34,635 nucleotides of DNA, taken from positions 1 to 34,635 of the forward strand of contig JAISBE010000021.1 of NCBI GenBank assembly GCA_031266365.1, given 5' to 3'. This DNA comes from Oscillospiraceae bacterium (GTDB lineage: Bacteria > Bacillota > Clostridia > Oscillospirales > Acutalibacteraceae). Under the pieces are notes generated by a model. That model made no database searches and was not told the origin of the DNA. It was given only the letters and a program-made list of their open reading frames with translations. The translations under genes and the position numbers were made by a program. Below, piece after piece: positions 1-8,039 of this stretch (position 1 is its first letter; each line of letters starts with the position of its first letter).

Positions 1-1
1 A

Positions 2-97
2 GATTACCAATGCACAATCGAGTGTTTACTCGAAAAAAACAGGTTCATCAAAAACCCAAATCAACTTAAAACAGGATGGAAGGTAGCATTATCATGA
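2..97 (+). CDS. C-terminal end of an upstream tail gene (partial, LysM/XkdP-like?)
   Basis: An open frame enters from the left edge and ends at a TGA at 95-97 that overlaps the ATG of the hub gene (ATGA). About 31 residues are visible and end with NPNQLKTGWKVALS. This resembles the close of a LysM-type repeat (NPN-x-PG-x-K-x-x-x), as in XkdP-like proteins encoded just before the hub in Firmicutes contractile tails. The overlap implies translational coupling. Too little is visible for a firm family call. Confidence 0.45.
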   Translation, partial: DYQCTIECLLEKNRFIKNPNQLKTGWKVALS

Positions 98-1260
98 ATT
101 TTGAAGCTCAAACAACAAACGGCGTAACCATAAACCCCGGCAATCCCTTGGCTTTTTGCATAAGTAAATCCAGTGATATCCCCGCAGATAGCCTAACTTG
201 CCTATTTGCAATATCAGAGCCGCATAAATTTAAAAAAATTTGCGTATACGAAAACTTCACAGACTGCCAGCACCCGCAAACTCCAAGCTTTGCCCCCGAA
301 ACAGCAGAGGAAAGACAGTACAAAAATCCTGACCACAAACTAAATTTATTCGCCACTCCGCCTCATGAAGCTTACCCAATCTCAGATTTTCAAAATAACG
401 AACTCAATTTTAAGCCTTCTTTTTCATCAAAAAAACAAAAACATCTTATTTTTAGCGGCTTTGTGGATGAGCAATCATACCTTGAAAGTGCAGCAGGCAG
501 CTTTCTTAAAATCACCGCCAGAAGTCTTGCAGCACTGCTTCTCGACAATGAAGCCCATCCTCAAATATACAGCCACCCATGTTTAGACACACTGTTCAGA
601 AAGCACCTCGCTCCATATGGCGTAACAAGCTTTTTAGGAAGTAACCGCATATTTCACCGAGAATTTCACGTCCACAAAGGGATGAGCGAGTGGGCAGTTT
701 TAGAAAAATTTTGTGAAAACTATTTAAACGTTTCCCCTAGACTTCACTCCAACGGCATTTTTGATGCAACTGTAAGCAAAAACCACAAAAATTTTTCTCC
801 CTCTCAAAATTCTAATTTAACCGAAAATTCCCAATCATTGCACTTTTCCAATAAGTATAGCGGTATTCGCTATACTTCCATTCAGAAATATTACAAAAGG
901 CATCACATACTATCGGATATTTTTATTCGCACAGGCCGCAGCAGTGACTACTCTATACACCTAAAAGATGAGCATTCGCGAGAAGAAAACATAACAAAAA
1001 AGCGCTATATAGATTCATTTGATACGGAAAATTCCGCAATTTTAGGGGAAGTAATGCTATCCTCTTCAAGAAATAAATCTCAGGAAATAATAATCACCAG
1101 CCCTGGGTATATCAAAGCAGAAATATTTGAACAAGCAAGCTTGAATTCGCCAAAATTTGGAAAAATAAACAATTTAATCGTCCATGGCATAAAATATAAA
1201 CGCGATATGCGCTCAGAGTTTAGTCAATTTAGGCTCAAACCTTCAATAAATCAAAACTAA
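94..1260 (+). CDS. Contractile tail baseplate hub protein (Mu gp44 / gpD / XkdQ-like)
   Basis: This is probably the baseplate hub that sits under the tail tube and holds the spike. The protein is about 388 residues if translation starts at ATG 94, where ATGA overlaps the previous stop and GGAAGG lies upstream. An in-frame ATG at 76 is possible but lies further into the upstream gene. The stretch FSGFVDEQSYLES...ITARSLAALLLDNEA matches the hub pattern of a 'GYVD' strand followed by a 'GR/AR-S-x-x-xLLDNEA' strand. It is followed by a segment (HVHKGMSEWAVLEKFC) like the small domain of gp27/gpD hubs. Position directly before spike, gpW, gpJ and gp48 homologues supports the call. In Mu the spike follows at once; here two reversed GTPase genes separate them. 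Confidence 0.75.
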   Translation: MNFEAQTTNGVTINPGNPLAFCISKSSDIPADSLTCLFAISEPHKFKKICVYENFTDCQHPQTPSFAPETAEERQYKNPDHKLNLFATPPHEAYPISDFQNNELNFKPSFSSKKQKHLIFSGFVDEQSYLESAAGSFLKITARSLAALLLDNEAHPQIYSHPCLDTLFRKHLAPYGVTSFLGSNRIFHREFHVHKGMSEWAVLEKFCENYLNVSPRLHSNGIFDATVSKNHKNFSPSQNSNLTENSQSLHFSNKYSGIRYTSIQKYYKRHHILSDIFIRTGRSSDYSIHLKDEHSREENITKKRYIDSFDTENSAILGEVMLSSSRNKSQEIIITSPGYIKAEIFEQASLNSPKFGKINNLIVHGIKYKRDMRSEFSQFRLKPSINQN

Positions 1261-1287
1261 TTTATTAATTCTACCATCTTGCGAAAA

Positions 1288-1953
1288 TTAACAGCAGCCA
1301 ACTTTTCTATTTAATGGCAATTCAATTTCAACAGCCTCAAACCTATCCAATTTCAAACGTTCACCCTTTAAAAGCACCCTAGCAACGATATATTTTAGAT
1401 CATTAATTCCCCCTGAATATCGCGCTGAGGTTTCTAAATAATCATCAACTGTGAAATATATGGCTTTATCTTTCAAATCTTTTCTAATCACCACTTCTTC
1501 AAGATCAGTTTTATTCCCAATCAGAATAATTTTACAATTCGACCCAGCACTATCTCTAACATATTCGATCCACAAATCCACATTTTCAAATGATTTTCTG
1601 TTCGTCTTATCGAACACCACAAGCGCAACATTTGAGCCAGTTAAATAAGTTTTTGTAAGGGCTCTATAGCGTTCTTGGCCTGCTGTATCCCAAACCTGGA
1701 TGAATACCTCCTCTCCTTTAATATCACAAAACTTCATAAGAGATATTCCTGCAAAAATTGTTGGCTCTAAGTCATCTCGGAAAGCGCGATTACCTAACGC
1801 TTCGCAAAGCGCCGTTTTACCAACATCTGCATCTCCAAGCAACACAACCTTATAAATTTTTTTACCTTCTCCAAATACTCTTGTGCTTTGCGCTAAACCA
1901 CAAAATGATAAACAGCTAATTAAAAATCCCAAAAAAACTTTTCTCAAAAACAT
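1288..1953 (-). CDS. Rab-like small GTPase with N-terminal signal peptide and C-terminal Cys-Cys
   Basis: The Ras/Rab G-protein motifs are complete: P-loop GDADVGKT (residues 40-47), switch I Thr in EPTIFAG, switch II WDTAGQE (88-94, with the catalytic Gln), NKTD (147-150) and ETSA (174-177). The segment RYRALTKTYLTGSNVALVVFD is Rab-type. The start is set at ATG 1953, not the upstream ORF start at 2034, because AAAGGGTGG lies just before it. That start exposes a signal peptide: MFLRK, a hydrophobic run, then GLA before Gln22, a plausible signal peptidase I site. LISC inside it could instead be a lipobox. The protein is 221 residues and ends in GCC, like the double-cysteine prenylation end of eukaryotic Rabs. 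It lies 46 bases after a second GTPase gene, reversed inside a tail operon. Export and action in a eukaryotic host are inferences; transfer from a eukaryote is the likeliest origin. Confidence 0.88.
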   Translation of the reverse strand: MFLRKVFLGFLISCLSFCGLAQSTRVFGEGKKIYKVVLLGDADVGKTALCEALGNRAFRDDLEPTIFAGISLMKFCDIKGEEVFIQVWDTAGQERYRALTKTYLTGSNVALVVFDKTNRKSFENVDLWIEYVRDSAGSNCKIILIGNKTDLEEVVIRKDLKDKAIYFTVDDYLETSARYSGGINDLKYIVARVLLKGERLKLDRFEAVEIELPLNRKVGCC

Positions 1954-1999
1954 ACTGGCCACCCTTTCTAAATCAAACAAAATATTTTTATTATAAATA

Positions 2000-2671
2000 T
2001 CACCAACAACGTTTCTTAATTTTTTCGTTCTCATTGACTAAATATATTCTTGGCAAGGGATCAGCTTGATAAAACCCATTTTCACATTCTAAACTCTGTT
2101 TCAATGCACTTAAAAATAATTCATTTATCATTTCATTTGATAAAGCCGACGTTTCAAAATACGGGATATCATGTTCATCTGCCCAAGACTTAACACTTCC
2201 GCCTCCTCTCCGCTCTCTATCTAAATCAACTTTATTGCGCACCAAAATGAACTTGCAGTTCAAAACCCTTTTACTCACTAAATTCAGCCACTTTTCGATA
2301 CTTTTAAATGGCGAAAAATTCATAGCATCAAACACTATGATCGCCACATGCGCTCCTTTATAATAAACCTGATTTGAATATTGGTAGCATTCACTCCCAG
2401 ACATATCAAAAACTTGCATTTTTATGGTATCATTTTCAAAATTTAACTCTTTTGATACACGATTAACCCCAAGAGTAGGTTTATTTTCTAAAAATCCATG
2501 ATTTAAAAACCTTTCTAAAACAGCTGTTTTGCCAACACCCACATCCCCAACCAGCAAAACTTTAGGTGAAAAATTTTCTTCCGAAAAATTTGCGCTTATG
2601 TTTAAATTACTTCTAAGCCCCATGATTTCCGAAATAAGCATAGTAAAAGATAATGCCCTTTTAAAATACAT
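2000..2671 (-). CDS. Rab/Ras-like small GTPase, divergent switch II (Gln to Ser)
   Basis: A second small GTPase of 223 residues. The P-loop is GDVGVGKT (42-49), with KPTLGV as switch I, FDMSGSE (88-94) in place of WDTAGQE, RNKVD as the guanine-specificity motif and FETSA near 170-175. The catalytic Gln position is Ser93, which in Ras proteins slows GTP hydrolysis, so it may be long-lived in the GTP state (inference). Start ATG 2671 is chosen because AGAGGTG sits 6 bases upstream; a GTG at 2680 overlaps this site. The N-terminus (MYFKRALSFTMLISEIMGL) is weakly signal-like but contains a Glu, so export is less certain than for its neighbour. The C-terminus is basic and ends KKRCW, with one Cys near the end. 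It is first in a two-gene minus-strand operon behind a promoter at 2723-2751. Confidence 0.85.
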   Translation of the reverse strand: MYFKRALSFTMLISEIMGLRSNLNISANFSEENFSPKVLLVGDVGVGKTAVLERFLNHGFLENKPTLGVNRVSKELNFENDTIKMQVFDMSGSECYQYSNQVYYKGAHVAIIVFDAMNFSPFKSIEKWLNLVSKRVLNCKFILVRNKVDLDRERRGGGSVKSWADEHDIPYFETSALSNEMINELFLSALKQSLECENGFYQADPLPRIYLVNENEKIKKRCW

Positions 2672-2722
2672 ATCTATCACCTCTTTTATTTTAGATAATT
2701 ATAACCTTATTTAAAAATATTA

Positions 2723-2751
2723 TCAATACTTTTGCACTAATTATTTGTCAA
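2723..2751 (-). promoter_or_regulatory. Putative promoter of the GTPase pair
   Basis: On the minus strand a perfect -35 TTGACA (2751-2746) is followed after 17 bases by TATTGA, running into TAATAT. It lies about 50 bases upstream of the first GTPase start, in AT-rich DNA. The -10 is imperfect. Confidence 0.5.
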
Positions 2752-2833
2752 AATTTACGTATTTTTAAAAAATATTTTATGTATTTTGCTCAACGAAGCC
2801 TGAATTTTAATTTTTAAAAAGGAGGAATTATCC

Positions 2834-3208
2834 ATGCAGCTAAGCCAAAACCCCACAAAACAAGAAGGAGCTACTTTCGGCGAAATAACAGATAGCATAG
2901 AAAACAAAGTCACAGTGCAATCCTCTTCTGAGCACAGAAATATCCCTATAATTGCACCGTTTGGCCTAACTTATTCGCCACCAATCGGCGAAAATACCGT
3001 TTTACTGCACAGCGGTGAAAAATTCATCAGTACCGGCGTATTTATGAAAAATAAAAAACTAAAACCCGGAGAATTAATGCTCTATTCACAATCAGGCGCA
3101 AACATATTACTAAATAACCACGGCGAAATCATACTGACATCAAGCGGCGGCGCTAAAATCATCCTAGATAAATCCGGCAAAATTTTTCTCAATAACTGTG
3201 TATTATAG
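2834..3208 (+). CDS. Baseplate spike / assembly protein V (gpV, Mu gp45-like)
   Basis: This 124-residue protein probably forms the membrane-piercing spike at the tail tip. An N-terminal OB-fold-like part (residues about 10-75, GATFGEITDSIENKVTVQ...IIAPFGLTYSPPIGENTVLL) is followed by short repeated beta strands with Gly/Asn turns (GANILLNNHGEIILTSSGGAKIILDKSGKIFLNN). These resemble the triple-stranded beta-helix of gpV/gp45 spikes. The ATG at 2834 has a strong AAAGGAGG site. It is followed 57 bases later by the gpW gene. It is short for the family, with no obvious C-terminal metal-binding tip motif. Restarting transcription after the reversed GTPase pair would need its own promoter or read-through. 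Confidence 0.75.
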   Translation: MQLSQNPTKQEGATFGEITDSIENKVTVQSSSEHRNIPIIAPFGLTYSPPIGENTVLLHSGEKFISTGVFMKNKKLKPGELMLYSQSGANILLNNHGEIILTSSGGAKIILDKSGKIFLNNCVL

Positions 3209-3264
3209 CACAACAAATTTTCTCTAATAAGCCCTTATTTAGTCAATCAAAGGAGGTCAACAGC

Positions 3265-3612
3265 TTGGACACACTCATCAAAGATGGCGATTTTTCTTTA
3301 AATAGCAGCGGTCAACCTTTAACAATTTTCGGTACACAAGAGATTTTGCAAAGAGTCAGGCTTCAACTTTGCATAAAAAAAGGCAGTTTTTTATATAACC
3401 CTGACCTCGGCAGCGACCTATTCACACTGCCAACTTATAATGGAGATATAGAAACCAAAGCCCTCTTTCTCACAAAAAAAGCCCTAGAAGATATCAGCGG
3501 CACTGCAGTAGAGGGGGTGAAAGTTCAAAAAAATCAAGAAGAACAACTTCAATTAAAAATATCAATTCTCATTAATCAAAAAAAGCATTCACTTGAAGTT
3601 AATATTAAATAA
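3265..3612 (+). CDS. Baseplate wedge protein gpW/gp25-like
   Basis: A 115-residue protein of the GPW/gp25 family, a baseplate wedge component that helps start sheath assembly. Diagnostic features are 'GQPLTIFGTQEILQRVRLQL', then 'KGSFLYNPDLGSDLFTLP', a typical gp25-like core, and a C-terminal beta region. It starts with TTG at 3265 behind a near-perfect AAAGGAGGTC. It sits between spike and baseplate J as in Mu (gp46) and P2-like tails. Confidence 0.8.
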   Translation: MDTLIKDGDFSLNSSGQPLTIFGTQEILQRVRLQLCIKKGSFLYNPDLGSDLFTLPTYNGDIETKALFLTKKALEDISGTAVEGVKVQKNQEEQLQLKISILINQKKHSLEVNIK

Positions 3613-3650
3613 AATCAGTGGCTTTAAATATAGAAAGGCGGTGGCTAAAT

Positions 3651-4730
3651 TTGGCAGACACTTATAAATCTATACTCGAAAGAATGAAAGAAAAATTTAG
3701 CGAATTATCCGGTTTCCAAGTCAACGAAACCTCAGATATCGGCATCAGAATGCGCGTGCTCGCTGGAGAAATTTTCTCTGCTTTAACAAATTTAGAGTGG
3801 CTAAAAAGGCAGATATTCCCCCAAACGGCCGAAAATTTTCAACTAGATCTACACGCTCAACAAAGAGGGCTCACAAGGAAAAAATCAACGAAATCAACCG
3901 GTACTCTAAAATTCACAAGAACTTCCCCATTAGACTACGATATAATAATCCCCCAAAACACAACTTGCATCGCCCACAATTGCGAAGGAATCTTCAATCA
4001 GCCCCTCTACTTTAAAACAACCCAAGAAGCCACACTAAAAGCCGGCCAGCTTGAGGTTTCTGTTTCAGCGGAATCACAGGACAGCGGTGCCAAAATGAAC
4101 ACCGCGCCCAAAACCATCACGGTGATGTCCGATCCCCCCGCTGGGATAAGTGCCGTTATAAATTTGAAAGAATTCACAGGCGGCACCGACGCAGAAGACG
4201 ATTCACAACTTCGGGCACGCCTTCTTCAAAGTTATAAAAATATCCCCAACGGCACAAATTGCGCTTTCTATAAAAACATCGCGCTAAAGCACGAAGGCAT
4301 TCACTCCGTGAGCGTTTTGCCAAGGGAACGCGGTCGCGGCACTGTGGACATTTACATCGCAGCGCAGGGCTCTGTTCCCAACCCAGAAATAGTCCAAGCG
4401 ATACAAAAAGAAATAACCGATTTACGCGAAATTAACGTCGACGTCCAGGTGCACACAGCAACTCTTTTAAGCCTAACCCTCACTGTGGAAATTGAAATAA
4501 AGCCCGACTACACATTCAGCGAAGTAAAAGAAGCATGCGAAAGCGCGATTAAAGGGTATTTTTATTCATTGAAAATCGGCGAAGACGTTAGACTTTGCGC
4601 CGTCGGCAACGTGATTTTTAGCGTCAACGGCGTGCACAACTACTCTTTCTCCGGCGGGTTGTCTCACGACAAATCCATCGACAAAAAGCAGCTCGCTGTT
4701 TTGAAATCTGTTTCCATAATTCTAAAATGA
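3651..4730 (+). CDS. Baseplate J-like protein (gpJ, Mu gp47-like)
   Basis: This protein links baseplate wedges and is conserved in contractile tails and injection systems. Features are the N-terminal 'YKSILERMKEKFSELSGF...GIRMRVLAGEIFSALTNLEWLKRQIFPQTA', a central beta domain with 'EFTGGTDAEDDSQLRARLLQ', and a C-terminal alpha/beta domain. I place the start at TTG 3651, because AAAGGCGG lies 9 bases before it. A GTG at 3618 would add 11 residues but has no good ribosome site. From 3651 the protein is 359 residues, normal for the family. It is followed 11 bases later by the gp48-like gene. Confidence 0.85.
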   Translation: MADTYKSILERMKEKFSELSGFQVNETSDIGIRMRVLAGEIFSALTNLEWLKRQIFPQTAENFQLDLHAQQRGLTRKKSTKSTGTLKFTRTSPLDYDIIIPQNTTCIAHNCEGIFNQPLYFKTTQEATLKAGQLEVSVSAESQDSGAKMNTAPKTITVMSDPPAGISAVINLKEFTGGTDAEDDSQLRARLLQSYKNIPNGTNCAFYKNIALKHEGIHSVSVLPRERGRGTVDIYIAAQGSVPNPEIVQAIQKEITDLREINVDVQVHTATLLSLTLTVEIEIKPDYTFSEVKEACESAIKGYFYSLKIGEDVRLCAVGNVIFSVNGVHNYSFSGGLSHDKSIDKKQLAVLKSVSIILK

Positions 4731-4741
4731 GGTGATTTATC

Positions 4742-5221
4742 TTGCCCTGCCTGAATTCCTTGACGCAAAATCTCATCCCTCTCGGCTTCTACAACCTAAA
4801 TAAAAACTCCCTAATTTTCGCCGAACTCTCCGCATATGCGGCCGCACTTGATGAGCTCTTTGCAAAAATAGATGAAGTTGAAAAAGAGTGCTTTCTCGGC
4901 ACTGCCACTGGGTTTGGTCTAGACAATATGGAACGAATTTTGGGCTCTCCGCAAAAAGATCTGCCAGTGCAAGCGCGGCGCGAAATGCTCATCAAGCGTA
5001 TATCGATCACAGAGAACAATTTTACAAAGCTCGGGATAATAAATTCCATAATCGCTTCCGGAATGCGTACAGAAATCGAAGAAACCCCAACCGAGGAAAA
5101 ATTGCACATTAAGTGCACAGAAATATTAAAGCCTTTGCAATCAAATTTACAATATATAAGATCGGCAATGGAATTTCTCCCGGCACATATCGAAGCGACA
5201 TTCGATTTTCCCAAAACCTAA
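4742..5221 (+). CDS. Baseplate-associated protein, YmfQ/DUF2313 family (Mu gp48-like)
   Basis: A 159-residue protein with the YmfQ layout: an N-terminal helical part (LSAYAAALDELFAKIDEVEKECFLGTATGFGLDNMERILG), an 'R-R-E-M-L-I-K-R' helix, and a C-terminal part ending 'LPAHIEATFDF', as in Mu gp48. It starts with TTG at 4742 behind GAGGTGAT. In Mu-like phages the tail fibre gene comes next, but here the operon ends and no fibre, chaperone, lysis or head gene follows in the window. Confidence 0.75.
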   Translation: MPCLNSLTQNLIPLGFYNLNKNSLIFAELSAYAAALDELFAKIDEVEKECFLGTATGFGLDNMERILGSPQKDLPVQARREMLIKRISITENNFTKLGIINSIIASGMRTEIEETPTEEKLHIKCTEILKPLQSNLQYIRSAMEFLPAHIEATFDFPKT

Positions 5222-5396
5222 AACTCAATTTATCCCACACAGAAAATCATAAAATCAATGCATCTACAATAATAAAATATAAACCTTTTTGCAAAATTAG
5301 CGTTTAAAAGTAGGTCTGCTATATCATCACACTGCCATGTTCCTTCAACAAATCTTGACCGCAACAGATTTTTTTAAATTAAGCACCTCAAGCCAA

Positions 5397-5810
5397 TCAG
5401 ACTTTGATCAAGCGCCCTATGCACTTTTGTTGCGGCATGCCTAAAGTCTTTATTATCAATTGAATAAGCTGTTGGTCTGTTTCACAAATATTTTTAATTT
5501 TATCGTCAAATACTTCATAAACAGCCCATTTGCTTCCATTTTTGCTGATATAACGGATCGAATAAATGCAATATTCAGCTTTTTCAAGCATTTCGCTAAA
5601 CTGACAAGTCTTATCCGCTTTCACTAAAAATACAGGCTCTTTATTTCGGTCATCTAAATCCACATCCCAATTGCTTTTGCGATCGCCCTGAATTAAATTT
5701 TCTTCCTTACATAAACCAATTTCCAAAACTTTATATTCATCATCCGCCAAAACATTAGTATAAAACACAAAATTTAATGATAATAGCAAAACAGACAAAA
5801 CTCTTTTCAT
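5397..5810 (-). CDS. Small secreted protein of unknown function with several cysteines
   Basis: A 137-residue protein with a clear Sec signal peptide: MKRVLSVLLLSLNFVFYTNVLA, with cleavage likely after VLA before DDEYKVLE. The mature part is acidic to mixed and has cysteines in GLCKEEN, KTCQF, EYCIYS, NICETD and KCIGR. These could form disulfides outside the cell. I do not recognise a family. AAGGGATG lies upstream of ATG 5810. It is reversed relative to the tail operon and shares with the first GTPase the combination of signal peptide and placement next to tail genes. A role as exported accessory or effector is speculation. Confidence 0.65.
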   Translation of the reverse strand: MKRVLSVLLLSLNFVFYTNVLADDEYKVLEIGLCKEENLIQGDRKSNWDVDLDDRNKEPVFLVKADKTCQFSEMLEKAEYCIYSIRYISKNGSKWAVYEVFDDKIKNICETDQQLIQLIIKTLGMPQQKCIGRLIKV

Positions 5811-6169
5811 AAAATCTACACATCCCTTAAAATCATTTAAATTTCAACTAAAAATCCATAATTTAAGTTTAACATGTTTTATAATATTTTCAACATTTTT
5901 TAGAAATTATATTCAATTTATTTAGCATTTTTATACTATTTTTTAAAAAAATTATATCAAAAATAAAAACTTTCGCGCAACAAAAACTCTCCCGAATCAA
6001 TTAAAAATACAGGGCGCATCACGCCAAATATCGCAAAATCACCTTAAAAATTTTACAAAAATCAAGAAAACTGTGATAAAATAAAAAAGTGTTTGAATGA
6101 AAATATTCTCAACAGCGCAGAAATTAGCACCTATCTGCCAAACAAATATTAAGACAAGAAGGTAAAACT
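5811..6169. other. AT-rich intergenic region with probable yycJ promoter
   Basis: Very AT-rich DNA between divergent genes, with no ORF of note. An extended -10 element TGTGATAAAAT at 6072-6082 (plus strand) lies about 90 bases before the metallo-hydrolase start and is its likely promoter. The -35 is poor. Confidence 0.4.
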
Positions 6170-6964
6170 ATGACAAAAATATACCCGCTTTTTAGCGGCA
6201 GTCGTGGAAACAGCACATATCTTGAATGCCAAAATACAGCTATTTTAATTGACGCAGGATGCAGCACTAAACAAATAGAAGCCATGCTAAAAAAAAATGA
6301 ACTGGACTTAACAAAAATAAAATCTATTTTAATAACCCATGAACACAGCGACCACATAATGGGATTGCGCACACTTGCAACCCGGTACGGCATAAAAGTT
6401 TATTCTTCAAAAGGAACAATAAAGGCACTAATCGAGCACGGAATATTAAACGACAAAATTTCATATGAGGCGGTCTCAGACAAAGGTTTTGAAATTGGCG
6501 ATATATTCGTGAAGCCCTTTTTTACTTCTCACGACAGCAACGAGAGCTTTGGTTATGTGGTCACAACCCCTGATCAACGCAAAACAGCATTTGCAACCGA
6601 TATGGGATTTGTTTCCAACGAAGTTAGAAACGCTATAAATGGCTGTGACGTTTTATTCATAGAGTCTAATCATGACGTCGGGATGCTAGAGAATGGCAAA
6701 TATCCTTATTTTTTAAAAAGGCGAATTTTATCCAATAAAGGACACCTTTCAAATGAAGCTTGCGCCCAAGAATTGCCAGGATTTGTAAAAAAAGGCACAA
6801 CTAGGATCGTTTTAAGCCACTTAAGTGAGCAAAATAACATCCCCAAACTCGCCTATGAAACATCCATAGCAAGCCTTTTGTCAAATGGAATGAAATCTCG
6901 CTTAGATTTTGATATAAAAATTGCCTCAAAAGAAAATCATCTTGGTGAGCACATTATAATTTAA
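6170..6964 (+). CDS. walJ: MBL-fold metallo-hydrolase, YycJ/WalJ (VicX) family
   Basis: A 264-residue metallo-beta-lactamase-fold protein. The N-terminus 'YPLFSGSRGNSTYLE' and metal motif THEHSDH are characteristic of YycJ/WalJ, a conserved Firmicutes protein described as a predicted exonuclease or hydrolase with links to cell-wall and replication-repair coordination. Later metal ligands appear in 'ATDMGF' and near 'IESNHD' and 'LSHLSEQNN'. AAGAAGGT precedes ATG 6170. It is usually near walRK; here it is alone, so the symbol rests on sequence only. Confidence 0.85.
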   Translation: MTKIYPLFSGSRGNSTYLECQNTAILIDAGCSTKQIEAMLKKNELDLTKIKSILITHEHSDHIMGLRTLATRYGIKVYSSKGTIKALIEHGILNDKISYEAVSDKGFEIGDIFVKPFFTSHDSNESFGYVVTTPDQRKTAFATDMGFVSNEVRNAINGCDVLFIESNHDVGMLENGKYPYFLKRRILSNKGHLSNEACAQELPGFVKKGTTRIVLSHLSEQNNIPKLAYETSIASLLSNGMKSRLDFDIKIASKENHLGEHIII

Positions 6965-7468
6965 ATTCACAAAATTGCCCAAAAGCGCAAGCCCTCAAAA
7001 CAATTATTCTTTACTTACCCTAAAACATTTTAAATAAAATTTCTATTCCCCAGCCCAGCGATTGACAAAGCTATCTAAATCAAAAAATAAAAAAGCTGCC
7101 CCAAATGGTAACCCAAAAAGTTACCGGATTGAGTTTGGCATTGTCAAATCTCGCGAGAATGGCATTTTTTTGAAAAAATTCCTTCTAATTTAATAAATTT
7201 TCATATTGGCTATAGGACGGGTTTTATTTGTACACCAGCATATAGTTAAGCAGGATTCATCGATGTGCAATCTCCACGAAAGATGCCAAATTGAGGCGGC
7301 GGCTCATAAAACAAAGATATGTATCTCGAAAAAATCGTTAAGATACATATTTTAGGTCTCACCCTTGGTGCTTGTTTTTTATTTCGGCTGCTAATATATT
7401 TTTTAAGCGTGAATTGGTCACAACCGAAGTGTGTGTAGTGCGTTGGCGATAATTATTGTCTTTATGCA
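6965..7468. other. Gene-poor region with a 10-bp inverted repeat
   Basis: No convincing gene. A perfect inverted repeat, ATATGTATCT (7317-7326) and AGATACATAT (7341-7350) with a 14-base loop, could form a hairpin downstream of the minus-strand peptide gene at 7469-7768. On that strand it is followed by a short T-rich stretch, so a weak terminator is possible. Confidence 0.4.
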
Positions 7469-7768
7469 TCAGTCGCCCCAGTCGTAATACCTGTCGAATA
7501 ACCCTTCGTGGGTTACAATGTTATCCGCGATGTGACTTCCCATGTTTTGTGCATCATTTAGCTTACACTGACAAATAGAGCGCCACAACTCCCCATCAGC
7601 GTTGGTCATGAAAGGCGGAAGAACCCGTTCCGCATGCTGTGCAACTAAACGTACCGCAGCGTGACTTATTTCATCGCCTGTACCACCGCTGACTTTTGAT
7701 AAAGTAGCCGCATCTCGTTGTTGTGGTTGGTCTTCAACATTTTGCGGTTTATCATCGTATTTTCCCAT
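7469..7768 (-). CDS. Putative double-glycine-leader peptide precursor (orphan)
   Basis: A 99-residue open frame. Residues up to about 29 end in TLSKVSGG, matching the double-glycine leader rule (hydrophobic at -7 and -4, GG at -2/-1) used by C39-peptidase exporters for bacteriocins and related peptides. The predicted core is about 70 residues (TGDEISHAAVRLVAQHAERVL...), with a close pair CQC and a tail rich in Asp/Tyr/Trp. Its base composition is richer in GC than the flanks. No good ribosome site precedes the ATG at 7768, which lowers confidence in both start and expression. No exporter or immunity gene is adjacent. Confidence 0.5.
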   Translation of the reverse strand: MGKYDDKPQNVEDQPQQRDAATLSKVSGGTGDEISHAAVRLVAQHAERVLPPFMTNADGELWRSICQCKLNDAQNMGSHIADNIVTHEGLFDRYYDWGD

Positions 7769-8039
7769 AAATATATTTGATATGATTTAAATAGTTATAT
7801 ATAATATTTTATTTCATATCAATATAAATTTTAAAAAATAAGGCAAAGGCATTCAATTTTCACCGATAAAAAAGGAATAGAGAAAGCCGCGTGGAATATT
7901 TTATTATATAGCGATATATTTATATAAATTATACGCGTGTCTATGTTGCCTATTAACATAAACTAAAAAGTAAACCGGGTTACTGCATCGAGTTTGGCAG
8001 CAATTGGCAAAATTGAAATGAGGCCCTGCCCCAATAAAG

